From: Ctenosaura bakeri
Lineage: Eukaryota; Chordata; Lepidosauria; Squamata; Iguanidae
Direction: 5' to 3'
Assembly: GCA_948474755.1 (NCBI GenBank)
Contig: CAOLHI010002508.1
Span: 186,001-250,000 of the forward strand
Length of the DNA: 64,000 nucleotides
Part shown: positions 23,344 to 35,064 of the stretch, in pieces
How positions within the stretch are numbered: position 1 is the stretch's first letter
Layout: the number at the start of each line of letters is the position of its first letter
Notes under the pieces: model-generated
Database searches by the model: none
Told to the model about the DNA's origin: nothing
What the model saw: the letters and a program-made list of their open reading frames with translations, nothing else
Program-made: the position numbers and the translations under genes

Positions 23344-23638
23344 GGAGAGACCTTGATTATAGATCAAAGTGATTGGAAGGAAGGTTGCTGAGGAGAATAT
23401 AACCTTGATCTGATGTGAATAAGAGAGTGGAAGAAAATTGCTTTAGGGTGCTCTCTGGTGGGTTCAACTGGTACTACACTAAATATTAAGCTGCTTATAT
23501 TGTCTTAAGCAGGCTATAAGTGACACAGTGTAAAGTAATAAGATAACGCTTTTTTTTTCTTTTTCTTTTTCTCTTTTACTGGCACAGTCCCGCTATAGAT
23601 AAACAGACACTGTAAATGTCAAGTAAATAATAGAAAAT

Positions 23639-23714
23639 AATAGTATATTATTGGAAGTGACTTGAGAATAAGGACTAATAGTATATTATTGGAAGTGACT
23701 TGAGTATAAGGACT
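23639..23714 (+). repeat. 38-bp tandem duplication in the L1 5' UTR
   Basis: AATAGTATATTATTGGAAGT and the following GACTTGAG, then ATAAGGACT, occur twice with a 38-bp period and one or two differences. Monomer-like 5' UTR repeats are known from some mammalian L1 promoters; here only two units are present. Confidence 0.8.
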
Positions 23715-23898
23715 AAAACAGATTGATTAACAGAGTAAGAGCTGATTTTTGTAATAATTGTGTTATTCTTTACTCTCAACTTTATTTATTTAATTTCTCT
23801 GTAATATAGATATTATAGATACTATTAAGAAATATTTTATTTGTCTAAGAAGCTTATATAATTAAGACTATAAGGTTTGTAAGAGATTTATACAGTAC

Positions 23899-25020
23899 AT
23901 GATGACAACAAGAAAAAAGACTGTATCATATACCCAATCCAAATTAGCAACGGAAAAAAACCTTCTTTTGAACAACCGGTCCCGGGTTAGGTTCTGGACA
24001 GATGGGCGGGATTGGAGAACAAATATTAGAAGAGCTTAAAAACTTAAGACAGGAGATGGGGAGTTTAAAAAAAGAGATAAGACAAGAATTAAAAGATATG
24101 AGAGCAGAAACCCAGAGCTAATTTAAGAAAAAAGGGGGATGGAATAAAAAAGAGAATGGAGAAAGTGAACAAAGATGTAAAGACAATACAGACTGAAGTC
24201 AAGTTGAGGGAAAGGGCCTTTAAACAGAGTGAAGAAGAGAAAAAAGAATTAACCGACGGATTTAATAGACATGGGGGTTTAAAATTTCCCGGGTTGTTTC
24301 CGATAGATGTCTAATTAAGAGGGCTGGAAAAAAGATCGGGAAAATTCTTGAAAGGGTTATTCCGGATTTCCCTTTATGGACATGTCAGAAGAGAGAATGG
24401 AAAAAAAAACGAAAATTTTCCCAATAAGTTCAAAGGTGGCAAAGGAAAAGAATTTGGCCTAGAGACATCCTGATTTGTTTTCTAAACAAGATAAAGGGAA
24501 AAATTTTTACGGGAACATTTTCAAGAAAAACTGATCATTGACAGATCGAACTGAAAGTATTTAGAGATTTTCCATTTCAAACGTTGAAACCCGGGACAAA
24601 ATTCAGAAACCTGACCTGGGTATTGCAAAAATTAATATAAGGTACAAATGGGAGAGGAATGGGGTTTGACTTTATCTTTAAACTTTAAAAGATTCAAATG
24701 CTCAGTACCGGAAGAAATGGATGAAGCTATAAGGAAAATTAGAAACCTGATGTGGGTAAGAATAAGATTATATCTGGGGGAACAAGGGCAACCTCGAGAG
24801 GACATAAAACTGAAGAAGAACAATCAAGCACTGAAAAATTGGAAAAATTAGCCCAAGATCAAGAGATGGTCTGAACAAGAGCAACAAATTGGACAAGAAC
24901 AAGTTCAGGATGAAGATCAAGAAAACCAGAAGCAGAGCAGAAGATTTTAGACAGCGGGGGAAGAGAGAACTGAAGACGAGGATTGAGAGAGATAAAAATT
25001 TGGAATTAATAAAGACCTAA
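23899..25020 (+). pseudogene. L1 ORF1 remains
   Basis: An ATG at 23899 opens a basic peptide (MMTTRKKTVSYTQ) that fits an L1 ORF1 N-terminus. A lysine- and glutamate-rich region follows near 24020-24260, consistent with a coiled coil. Short segments near 24600-24850 (VRIRLYLGEQGQPR is readable) correspond to the C-terminal part. The frame changes phase many times. ORF1 normally encodes the RNA-binding trimer that coats L1 RNA; no intact product is possible as read. Confidence 0.65.
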
Positions 25021-25074
25021 ATAAATAATAAAGAAAGAAAGAAAAGAAAGAAAGAAGAAAAAAAAATTGCAACA

Positions 25075-28000
25075 ATGACTCTGAATTGTTTATCTTGGAA
25101 TGTCAAAGGGTTTAAATTTCCAATTATAAATTAAGACAGGTATTTCACTATTTAGAAAAACAAAAATTAAATATAGTTTGCCTACAAGAAACGAAAATTA
25201 AAGATAAGGACATTAAATATTTAAAAAACCCTAAATTGGGTAAGTGCTACATTTCGGCCTTTAAAAAGAAAAAAAAAAAATTGCGATTTATGTTAATAAC
25301 ATATACCCCACTGAAGAAATTTTTCGGGACAAGAAGGACATTATTTTGGGGTACAAATTCAATTGCCTGGAAAAATTATATTACTTGTGGGTATATATGG
25401 TCCACTACAAGATAAAGGCAAATTCTATGACAAGTTAAATGAAGAAATAAATAAATATATCGCGACGAACAATCAAGCACATATTTTAGTAATGGGAGAC
25501 ATGAATGGAGTGATGGACCCAAATTTAAAGATGGGAACTTTGTAATCAAAAAGGCAGAAAATGGAAAGGTAAACTACCTAAATCTTCTTCAGAATGAAAG
25601 AAGACTTTTCTTTACTGATATCTGGCGGAATTTCATGAAAGAGGTGGTTTCCCTTTCTCTGATAGACATTTAACTATGTCAAGGATTGATATGTTTTTAA
25701 TATAAAAACGCTACACATGGTGGTAAAAGACATGGAAATCCGGCCAGGATTTTTTTCAGACCATAATCCAAAAAAATTTGGGGAACTAAAATGAAGATAG
25801 AAAGCAAGTTTTAAAGTTGGCGAATAAATGACCAACTTCTATAGATGACTCCTATCTGAAAAAAAGCGAAGGAGGAATTAAAATATTTTTTTAAAGAAAA
25901 TGAGAATGGAGAAGTTTCAAGTAGAGTGGTATGGGATGCTGGAAAAGCGGGTAATGCGAGGGTTTTTTTTTGAAGTGGAACAAGGAATGGAGGAAAAAAA
26001 AGAAAAAAAAAAAGAACTGGAATTAAGACTGAAATCAGTAAAGAAGTTTCAAGGAACCCAAAAAAAAGGTTGGGAGGGGAACTCAAAAAGACACAATTGG
26101 AATTACAAGTTTGGGAATAAAAGACAACATGGAAAAGAAATTAAGATTATTAAAACTTAAAAAATTTTTAAATGCGAATAAACCGGGGTAAGTGGATGGT
26201 GTTCAAACTAAGGAAAAGAGGAAAGGAACTTAATTTTAAAGTTAAGATTCCAAATGGAAATGGAAAGGACTTGATTACTGATCAAAGAATTATAATGAAG
26301 TTTTTTGAAAATTTTTACAAAAATTTATATCAGAAAGATCAGATAAGCAACTTAGAAAAAAGGGGAATAAAGAATTTCTTGGGAAAAAAAATATGCAAAA
26401 TTTGGAAGAGGAGAAGAATAGTTTGAATGCGAACATTTCATGCATGGAAGTTTTTGGGGGCCATAAAGAGAATAAAAGTTGGGAAAGCACCGGGACCTGA
26501 CCATTTAGGGATTTTTACAAGGTCTTCCGGGATGAACTAACGGAACCAATGCGGAAGATTTAAAGGAAATTTAAAAACAAAAGGGAAACCTGACTCGTGG
26601 AAGGGAAAAAACATAACCCGATACCTAAAAAAGGGGAAAAATTTATGTGAACCATCTAATTATAGACCAATCTCGCTCTTAAACATAGATTATAAGATAT
26701 TTGCTAATATAATTGCAGAGAGACTTAAAAAGATCTTACAAAGAGTAATTCATAAGATCAGAGTGGCTTTTTACCAAAAAGATATTAAGAGATAACACAA
26801 GAACTTTTATTTAATTTTGGGGAAAATTTGAGAAACATAATAAAAGGAATCGTGTTGGGTTTTTGTCAAACTGAAAAAGCTTTTGACAATGTGAATCATA
26901 AATTTATGTTCGAGTTATTTTGAGAGAATGAAACTGTGGGGATTTTTTAAAATGGATTAGATCGATATTCTAGGAATCAAGCTCAACTACTAATTAAAAG
27001 GTAAAAAGTGACCCAATAGAAATTAACAAAAGGGACACGTCAAGGCTGTCCTCTATCTCCGTATTATTCATAATGGTTTGGAAGTCCTCTTGAGGAAAGT
27101 AAGATCAGAGGAATTGATTAAAGGAGTTAAAATTTTAAAGGGGGAAAAGACCAAACTGAAAGCATACGCTGATGATTTGGCTATCTTCATGGAAAATTAG
27201 GAAAAAAGGGGGTTTTAAATTGCTGGGGGTTTCCAAAAAATTTTGGGGAATTGGCGGGCTTTAAAATCAACAAAGAAAAGACAAAGTTTCTGACAAAAAA
27301 TATGAGAAAAGAAAGAATAGCAAAGATAGAATCGGCGAAAAAGGATTTAGATCGGAAAAGAATTAAAATCTGGGGATTAAAATCACAAACCAAAATAATA
27401 AACTTTTTGAGAATAATTATGTAAAGAAATGGGGTGAGATAAAAAAAAACCTTTAGAACTCCCAAAAAAGAAATTATCATTATTAGGCAGAATGGGGGCA
27501 AATTTAAAAAGATGATACTACCCAAGATGAATTTTTTTTCAAAATTCCGTTTATACTGAACTGGAAGTGTTTTGGTATATGGAGAAAAGATCTTTAAACC
27601 CCCTTTATATGGGAAGATAAAAAACCAAGAGTTAAATGGAAAATCCTGACGGAAAGGAAAGAAAGAGGAGGATTTGGTTTGCCAGATATGAAATTATATT
27701 CATGGCCAAAAGGGATGACATGGCTAAAAGACTGGGGGAAAATTAAAAAAAAATAAAGTTAATCTTGAGGGAAGTGATCTAAAATTTGGTTGGCATGCTT
27801 ATTTATGGTACCAAAAATCAAAAGTAGATAAATCATTCTTGAATCATTATATTAGAAGATCGTTGTACAAAAATTTTGGGAAAATTTTGGAAAAACAAAT
27901 TGTATACGAAAATACCCTGGTGGGTTTCCCCTCAGGAAGCCTTTCAAGTAAAATGGAAAGATCCAATATCAAAGTGGCTAAAATACAGTGATTTAATCAT

Positions 28001-28880
28001 AAAAGATGACAGTGGACAAAGTATTAAAACAAAAGAGGAAAAAATTAGAACAAGAAGGTTGGGTATGTCATTGGTTCCCATATAGGCAACTGAAAAGAGA
28101 GCGAAAATCGACTTAAAACTGGAAGGTATAAAAAATCACATCACAAAAAAAATAAAGGGGGAAAAAATTAAAATTTTTAAAAAGAAAAATCACCTAACAT
28201 CACATTTATACAAATTTATATTGGATCGAGAATTGGAAGGGGGGACAGTGAAAAAATAAAAAAGGGTTAAATGGGGCAAAAAAATAGGCCATAAATTGGG
28301 GTTTTGAATTTGGGAAAAAAAAGCTGGAAAATATCAAATAAAATTTTCACTAGCACAAAATTTAAAAGAAAATTATTTCAAGATGTTGTATGATGGGCCC
28401 CAAAACCCCTCAAGCTTAGCAAGTGTTTCTTTTAAAGGGGAAAGCTTGCTGGAAATGTAAGCAAGTAGAAGGATCTTTTTCCTGTGGTGGCTATGTCCCG
28501 GGGGCTATAAGATACTGGAAAAGAATTCATGGAGCTATGGAAAACCTTTTTGCAAATGAGAAACCCCCTAAATCCGGGAATTTTATTTTTTAAAAAAGCA
28601 CATCAAATTGACAAAAATAAAAGACAATATGAGACTGTATATTATATATGATTCGGCAGCTAAATTTTATGGGCAAAATATTTGGGAAAAGGACAGAAAG
28701 CCCATCTTTGGGAAAAATGGATAGATAAAATAAAAGAATATTCTCAATGGAAGAGTTATCTTACAGAATGAAAAATGAAATGAAAGTAGGAGCAAAAAAG
28801 GGGGAACAATCAATTTGAGAATGTTTAAAGGTAATTTAGAAATAAATTTCCAAAGCAATTTTACAGTAGAAAACAAAAGA
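25075..28880 (+). pseudogene. L1 ORF2 (endonuclease and reverse transcriptase) remains
   Basis: An ATG at 25075 starts MTLNCLSWNVKG, the usual L1 endonuclease opening. Pieces of the whole ORF2 can be followed: endonuclease QET (about 25185) and MGDMNGVMDP (about 25495); reverse transcriptase APGPD (about 26487), NYRPISLLN (about 26660), GTRQGCPLS (about 27030) and YADDLAI (about 27165); then the region matching 37900-38000 of the intact-looking copy (PWWVSPQEAF, about 27915). Order and spacing match a full-length ORF2, but the phase shifts every 50-200 bases, mainly at homopolymers. The YADD box survives. Confidence 0.85.
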
Positions 28881-29182
28881 GTACATTAAGATAAGAGATA
28901 AATTGAACGGTATTCATGTTAGTATGTACAAGGTTTTGGTGACCAGTCTATAAACAGATGTTTAAATTTTTGGGGAAAATTTAAATGTTGAAAAGCTAAA
29001 AATTGTAAGATCAAACCAGGGAAGAGGGGAAGTGATATTTGAAATGTTTAAGATGACATGGAAATTTAGCAACGTTTTATATGTAATTATTTGAAACTAA
29101 TTAAGCTAAGAGAAGAATATTATGCACGTTTATATTGCTAAGTTTGTTTTTAAAAAAATATAGAATAAAAAAAAAAGAAAAA

Positions 29183-29197
29183 GAAAATTTCCTTTGC
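29183..29197 (+). repeat. L1 target-site duplication, 3' copy
   Basis: GAAAATTTCCTTTGC directly after the A-rich tail. The boundary with the tail is uncertain by a few A residues. Confidence 0.85.
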
Positions 29198-29987
29198 AAG
29201 CCAACCACTTTGAGAATGCGCATTTCAAGGAAGACATATATTTGAAAAGTAAATAAAGGTACCATCTCCTTGTTCATGCTGGGATATCTTCAGGGTAAAT
29301 GTCTTAGTGTCACACAGCCTGTATCCTTCATGGAAAGGGGAACATTAAAAAAAAACCCTCTTTGCATAACCTCTCAAGCAAACCCAGAGCCTCTTGGCTA
29401 GGAGAAAGGTCTTTATTTTAAGATTAAAAGATCCGTCAACTAAAGAAAACAGCTGCAACACAAATTTCAGTAAGTGGCTTTAGGATAAACACCTTGGTAG
29501 GATTCTGGCAAGTGGCTGCAGGATGAGGAACCAAAGCAGGGTGAATGTGTTAGGGACTCAAGGAGCAGGGGAAACCACAAACTAACCAGTAATAAGAATG
29601 TATGTGCTAAGATACAAAAGATGCTTCATTTTATGCATCCAAGTCCATTATTTACCTGGGTACTTTGTCTACCTTCCCATTTGTTGAAGGTCTTGTTCTT
29701 GGCTCCCTCCAAGTCTCTCTGGCTCCCAACTCTTTTAGATGCCCTCCCCAGTCAGTCAGCCAAGAAAGGCCTCAGTCTAGTTGTTGCTCAAGGTTCTTTC
29801 CACCACTCTTCATTCCCCCACCCCAGAATTCAAGTCTAAAGGAGATAGACACAACCTTTCTGCTGTCATGCAGTTTCTACCTTCCAGGTCCTTCACCTCA
29901 GAGCTATTCAGTGTTCCTTTGTTGGCCTCCCTGCCACACCCTATTGTAGGAGCTTGGACACAAGCAGCTCATTCTCCTCTTGAGGGC
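29198..29987. other. Unassigned; possible old antisense LTR
   Basis: GGTCTTTATTTTAAG at about 29407 reads in reverse as a polyadenylation signal context, which could mark an old minus-strand LTR. No matching ends or target duplication were found. Confidence 0.3.
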
Positions 29988-29991
29988 AAAG

Positions 29992-30600
29992 TGTGATAAC
30001 TGAAGCCCCTGTCAGAGCTGCTGCTGTTGAGCAGCAGCTGTCGGTCCCTGTTGCTCAGAGTGGAGATGACAAGCAGCAACTGTTGGTCCCTGTTGCCCTG
30101 GCTGGAGATGAGTCCTGCAGCTCAAGAGCTCCCCCTGCTGCCATGGACCAAGCAGACGCGGGTGTTCCTCTGCCTGCTCCTTTAGAGCAACAGAGATCCG
30201 ATTCTGAAGAGGTTCTGGAGCCTGGTTCAATAAGCCCCCAATTAAGGCAGAGATTCAAGAGGGCTGTGCAAAGGGAGGCTTCCTTGACTAACTTTAAGAA
30301 GTGGTGACTGGACACACCTGGGCCTGGCGCTATATAACTGCCTGCCTGGAAGCTTCCCTTTGCTTGTGGCAAACTTCTTATAAGCCCTCCTCTTGCCTTG
30401 TACCCAGCACCTGATACCTTGACTTGTTCTCTGGACTCTTGACCCTTGGCTTTGGAACTCTGACTATGGCTTTGCTTGGTGCTTTGGTACTTGAACTTTC
30501 TTGAGTAAAAGTGCTTGCTTGTCTCTTCCCAGCTGGACTTTGCTGGCTCTCCCACTCTCTTCTCTGGGCTGGCTCGCTGCCCAGGTCTCTGACCTTGACA
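29992..30600 (+). mobile_element. Solo LTR (609 bp), same family as 10607-11142
   Basis: Starts TGTGATAACTG, ends GACCTTGACA. AAAG flanks both sides (29988-29991 and 30601-30604). A CTATATAA box lies near 30330 and AGTAAA near 30504, in LTR order. An open frame from LTR base 2 runs to a stop at 30307 and ends with a peptide related to that of the other LTR. No internal element sequence is attached. Confidence 0.7.
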
Positions 30601-30604
30601 AAAG

Positions 30605-31848
30605 GAGCTAGGAACAGGCATGGCAGTGCCTTTAGCGAGTTCCACCACTCAAACTGACCAAGGCCATTTCTATACCTGACCTCATTGCCGGGATGATCTG
30701 TGGACATGCCAGCATTGCCTGTCCTGGGACAGAAATGGTTTTCCACCACTCCCTTCCACACACATCCCTCAGAGGCAGAGGAGTAGCGGTATTAACACTG
30801 CTGCTCCTTCTGCATTACAGCATTCATAGCGGTGCCTCCTCTCCACCCCATGGCACCTGATTTGTTGCCTTTTCTGGGTCCTTTTTTCCTATTGAGTTGT
30901 ATCAGACACATCTGTGCATCCATGCATCAGGGCTCCTGGATTGATGACAGGAACTGGCACAATTAAGGAACCCCACACCACCAGGTAATGGGAGTCAATA
31001 ACAGACTTTTTCCTTTATTGACATAGGGTGCAATACAGGTGGGTTGGGGCGGTTGGCGATGGGATAGTGACATGTTGCCCATGACATTGTGTGAAATCAC
31101 AGCTCCTGGAACCATGATCACCCATCTCTGTGGCAGGTTGACATGGCTGTGCACAAATGGCTCAGATCTATGCGCCTGAGATTTTTAGAGGTGATACTGA
31201 GCTGAATATCTGCTGAATAGGGACTCATCAAGAGCATCCATAACACTGACATTGCCTTGATGTCTTTCCTTTCCCTCAGTTCCCTCCCTTTCCTTCTGGC
31301 TACTTAATTTTCTTGGGCTTGTTTGACTGACTGGCTGCCCAATCATGTCTATGTTTACCCAAATGTAAACATTACTAATTTTGGCAACACTTAAGTAGCA
31401 TATGTAGAATTGCAACTTATGAATATATGTCAGGTCTTCTGGATACATACCCTTGAATCATAACACAGCTTAAGAGTATGAAAACCTTGGGTCTCCAAAT
31501 GTTTGAGATTTAACTCCCAAGAAGCTCCAACTGGCATAACCAATGGTAAAAGATACCTTAAAGGTCACCAGATACCTTAAGGAACATTGAAGTTTTCTCA
31601 ATCCTGCCATAACCCCTTTCAGGTGTTTAAAAAAGACATGGTGAAGGAAAGTGGCATCATAGCAGCAGGCTCCTTCCTTGACCTTCATCTGTTCATTAAA
31701 ACATGTCTCACTGTTAAAGTATGGGAAAACAATTATTGTGGGTTTATGTTCTGCTCATCTTTTCACTGGATACTGCATGAATTGGTGTTGGTAGGAGGAG
31801 AAGGAAACAATAGTTAGACTAGAACACAACTTAGATGGCAATCCTAAG
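30605..31848. other. Unassigned; weak MITE-like start near 30663
   Basis: GGCCATTTCTATACC at 30663 resembles the MITE termini here, and CAGAAATGG near 30730 could be an inverted end, but no flanking duplication is evident. The rest is unassigned. Confidence 0.3.
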
Positions 31849-32016
31849 TATATTGTTGTGTGACTTCAAATCATTTCCAATTGATGGTGAACCTCTCTTG
31901 GGGTTTTCTGGCCTGTGTGACATGCCCAAGGTCATCCAGTGGGTTTCCATGTGGGGAATCAAACCCTGGTCTCCGGGGTCATAATCCAGCACTCAAACCA
32001 TTACACCATGCTGGCT
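31849..32016 (-). repeat. tRNA-headed SINE, minus strand
   Basis: Reading in reverse: AGCCAGCATGGTGTAATGG, the B-box-like CCAGGGTTTGATTCCCC, CACTGGATGACCTTGGGC, then the tail. The copy retains a clearer tRNA-like head than 2236. Confidence 0.75.
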
Positions 32017-32213
32017 AAATCACATGGTATGTGTGGATCTTACCTCTGAGAATCACTACACTTAAGAGAAAGGCTCCAGTATACATTGTTGTTCTTGATA
32101 CAAAAGTAGTAAAATAGAAGGTTTCCCCAACAGCTATGAAGACACACCATAGATGCTTCACACACTACTTACCATCCTCAATTTCCTTTCAGTGATACAT
32201 TGAATCACATGCC

Positions 32214-33869
32214 GAGGACTTCCGGTGGAGAAGACGCGGCGTTAGGTTGGGAACCTGCGGAGCTGCAGGGGACTGATGTCCCAGAGAGGTCGGATTCTCC
32301 GATAAAAGATCTAAGAAGGAGAAAATAAAGAACCCCTGGTAAGGGGATCTCAGGGGCGACTCGAGAGGGACCCGAGATCAGCTGCGGAGTGCTGGAGAGT
32401 GGAGAGGGAAGATCGGCACACAGAACGCACTGAACGGGATCGCAGAGCCGCCATTACCTTTCTGGGAAGCCTTTTTTTAAGGCTTGCTGCGAACCACCGT
32501 TAAAAATCTGTAGTTTGATAAACATCTGGACTTAATATAAATTTAACTCAACATCGGGGTAAGTGGATCCAACGTTATCTTTATGGTGGAGATCGTTTGA
32601 ATAGTGGACTCTAACTTAACAGAAAGCGTGGTCGGGAGAAGAGACTCCCAGACACGTGGATTGTTGAATGTGACTCAAATGTCTTAAAGGTTTAAAAGGC
32701 TTAGAATCAACAAATACTGAAAGCAGTTTATATAGCTGGCTACAAGACGGGATTCAAATTGAACTGTGTTAAGAATCCTGATATAAAAGGAATTTGAAGT
32801 TTAAAGATTAAAGTTGTGGGGACACGTTGAGATAGTAAACAGACAAGCTGTTTAAAATGGAGGCTTGAAAAAGTACGGAGAAGCAGAGACACGGAGAAGC
32901 AGAGGGAGAAGTGGAAAGATAAGGAGATAGAGATTGAACGTTGTGGGAGAGTGAAGGACGGAAGGTGGTGAACGAAAGAGACGTGGAAAAGGGACTAAGA
33001 GAAGGACGAAGGATAGAAAGTGAGAGAGAGCGGACAAGGAACGGTAGAAGAGAGATTTAAGGACAATCCGCGGCAGATGAGAGAGACGAGTGGCGAGCCT
33101 GAAGCTGGGAGAGGAGAGAGAGCGGAGAGAGCAGCGGCAGGAGAGCGACAAAACCTGATAGACGGGGGAAGTTTGGACGCTTGTTAAAAGACTTGGAGAG
33201 AGAGGCACTGGACGGTTAGCTAAAGAGTGGGGACGAAGAGCAAAGAGGAAAGAGGTGGAAGGTGAATTAAAAGCTTTATAGAGAAGAGCGGTCTGAGAAC
33301 GTGAAATAAGAGACGGAGAGAATTTGAAAGTGGGTGGACGACTCAGACCGGAGGAGAGAGTTAGAGAAGCCAGAAAGAGCGACGATTAACAGACCAGTGG
33401 GGGAGAGATTGTAGCCGCGTCAGAATTAGAGGGAAGTAGAGTTTGGAAGACGAGAGCCAGGAGGCATTAAAAGAGGAGGTGTGTTGCCGGCAGAAGAGTT
33501 TTTGTGGAAAGAAAACAGATCAAAAAGATCAAAGAGGAGAGAGATATTGAAGGTTTAGAAGTGATGGTTGGGAGGTGTTAAAAAGGAAGATTGACAGATT
33601 GACAGAAGATAGAGTTTGGAAGACGAACTGAGATAGTGGCGACGGAGTAGTTGAGTGAGTACTGGTGGAGAGAGTAACAACGAAAGGCGAACCCCCCCCC
33701 CGAAGGGATAAAGATAGTGGAAGAAGTCCTCCAGTCCAGTCTCTCTTATAAGGAAATTACAAGGCAGTGGTCTATATTTATCTTTCAAGTGCGAGTACCT
33801 CTCTCATTTACGTGGGGCTTAATTTACCCAATTTTTTCTTAATCCAATTTTCAAGTCACGATTGACAAA
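32214..33869 (+). promoter_or_regulatory. L1 5' UTR / internal promoter region, purine-rich
   Basis: From about 32860 to 33720 the plus strand is strongly biased to G and A, with GAGAGA and GGAAGA clusters. L1 5' UTRs generally carry the internal promoter; no individual factor site is claimed. Its length exceeds the 0.9-1 kb usual in human L1. Confidence 0.6.
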
Positions 33870-35041
33870 ATGATGGGAGCTGGAAAAAGAAAAGCTGCAG
33901 CTGGCGGTCAAACACAGATCCAAACCTTATTGCAGAGACGAGCTTCAATAGAACTTAAAATACCAACCACAGAGATGAAAACAACATTACCAGAAAATCA
34001 AGGAGCGAACCAAAGTGGAGGATCAGACATCATGGAAGAGATAAGAAGACTAACCTTGACTTTTAAAAATGAAATGAGGGACGTAAAGACAGAAATGAAA
34101 CATATGAGAGCCGAGATAAGAGCAGATGTGAAAAAAGAAATGGATGTATTTAATAGCAAATTGGATAATATAACGACAGAACTAAAGTACGTAAATGAGA
34201 AAGTAAAAGAGATGGAAGGAAGAACAACAAGATTGGAGGAACAGGCAACGAAAACAGAAGGGAAGACAGAAGAATTAGCTAGAACAACACTATTAATGGA
34301 TATAAAAAGTAGGAATAAATCGATTAAGATCAGAGGAATGAGAGAACAAGTGCAAGAAGATTTATATGAGAGCTTAATTAGACCACTGGCACAATATATT
34401 GATTGGTCCCCGGAGCAATTAGACCTGGAGATCGATAGGATCTTCAGGGTGAACTCGGCTATAGCGAAAAAAAGAAGCATGCCACGGGATATCGTGATTT
34501 ACTTCCTTCGGGAGAGAGTGAAGGACTTGTTCCTACAACAAAGTTACGCAAAGAAATTAGTGATAAACGGAGTAGAACTTAAGATTTTCAAAGATGTACA
34601 TCCAACTATATTAAAAAGGCGAAGAGAATATAGTTTCATGACACAAGCTCTAAGAGAGCAAGGAATTCGATACACATGGAAAAGACAGAAGGGATCTCTT
34701 TCCTGTGGAAGCAGAGGAAGGTCGTGTTGAATACAACTCTGAAAGCAAAAGAATTTTGGAAGAAACATAAGGAGGAATTGAGTAATATAGAGAAGGAGAC
34801 ACAAGAACAAGAAGAAGAGTGTGTTAAAGACAATTTAAAGTCTACACAGGAAATACAGAAATCGAGGAGAAAGCAAAGAGAAAGGCGGGAGCAAGCTGAT
34901 CTAAGGCAGGAGGAGGAAGCAGCTGGTGGACAAGAGACAGAGTCTGAAGAAGAAGGAAAAGAAGGAGAAGAAGGTGAATTGAATTCTATCGATCCGGAAA
35001 TAGAAGAAGAAGAAACAGAAGAAAGAGAAGGAACTGAATAG
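33870..35041 (+). pseudogene. L1 ORF1 protein, one frame break
   Basis: ORF1p is the nucleic-acid chaperone that trimerises and packages L1 RNA in the cytoplasm. The frame opens MMGAGKRKAAAGG. A predicted coiled coil spans about residues 55-145 (heptads in EEIRRLTLTFKNEM and onward). An RRM-like part follows (SIKIRGM about 155; RDIVIYF about 210), then the C-terminal domain with HPTILKRRREYSF. The phase drops by one at a GGG run at 34691-34693, after which the frame continues as SFLWKQRKVVLN to the stop at 35041 with an unusually acidic E-rich tail. One G absent from a run would explain the break. Confidence 0.88.
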
Positions 35042-35064
35042 TGGACAAAAACTTTTAGGTGGGA

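Larger units (their letters stand above)
23344..29182 (+). mobile_element. L1 LINE, full length (~5.84 kb), heavily frame-broken
   Basis: A 15-bp target duplication, GAAAATTTCCTTTGC, brackets the element at 23329-23343 and 29183-29197. Inside are a 5' UTR of about 550 bp, ORF1 remains, ORF2 remains, a 3' UTR and an A-rich tail. The 5' end GGAGAGACCTTG differs from the GGACTTCCGG start of the other two long L1s. The coding parts have dozens of indels, mostly in A, T and G runs. The exact target duplication suggests the insertion is not ancient. Confidence 0.9.

Noticed and set aside
30055..30761. Minus-strand frames of 127 and 197 codons
   Set aside because: They lie opposite the solo LTR and flank, and have no recognised domain or start context.
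33998..34480. 160-codon minus-strand frame, Ser/Leu rich
   Set aside because: Exact antisense shadow of the L1 ORF1 coiled coil; the composition reflects complement of lysine- and glutamate-rich codons.
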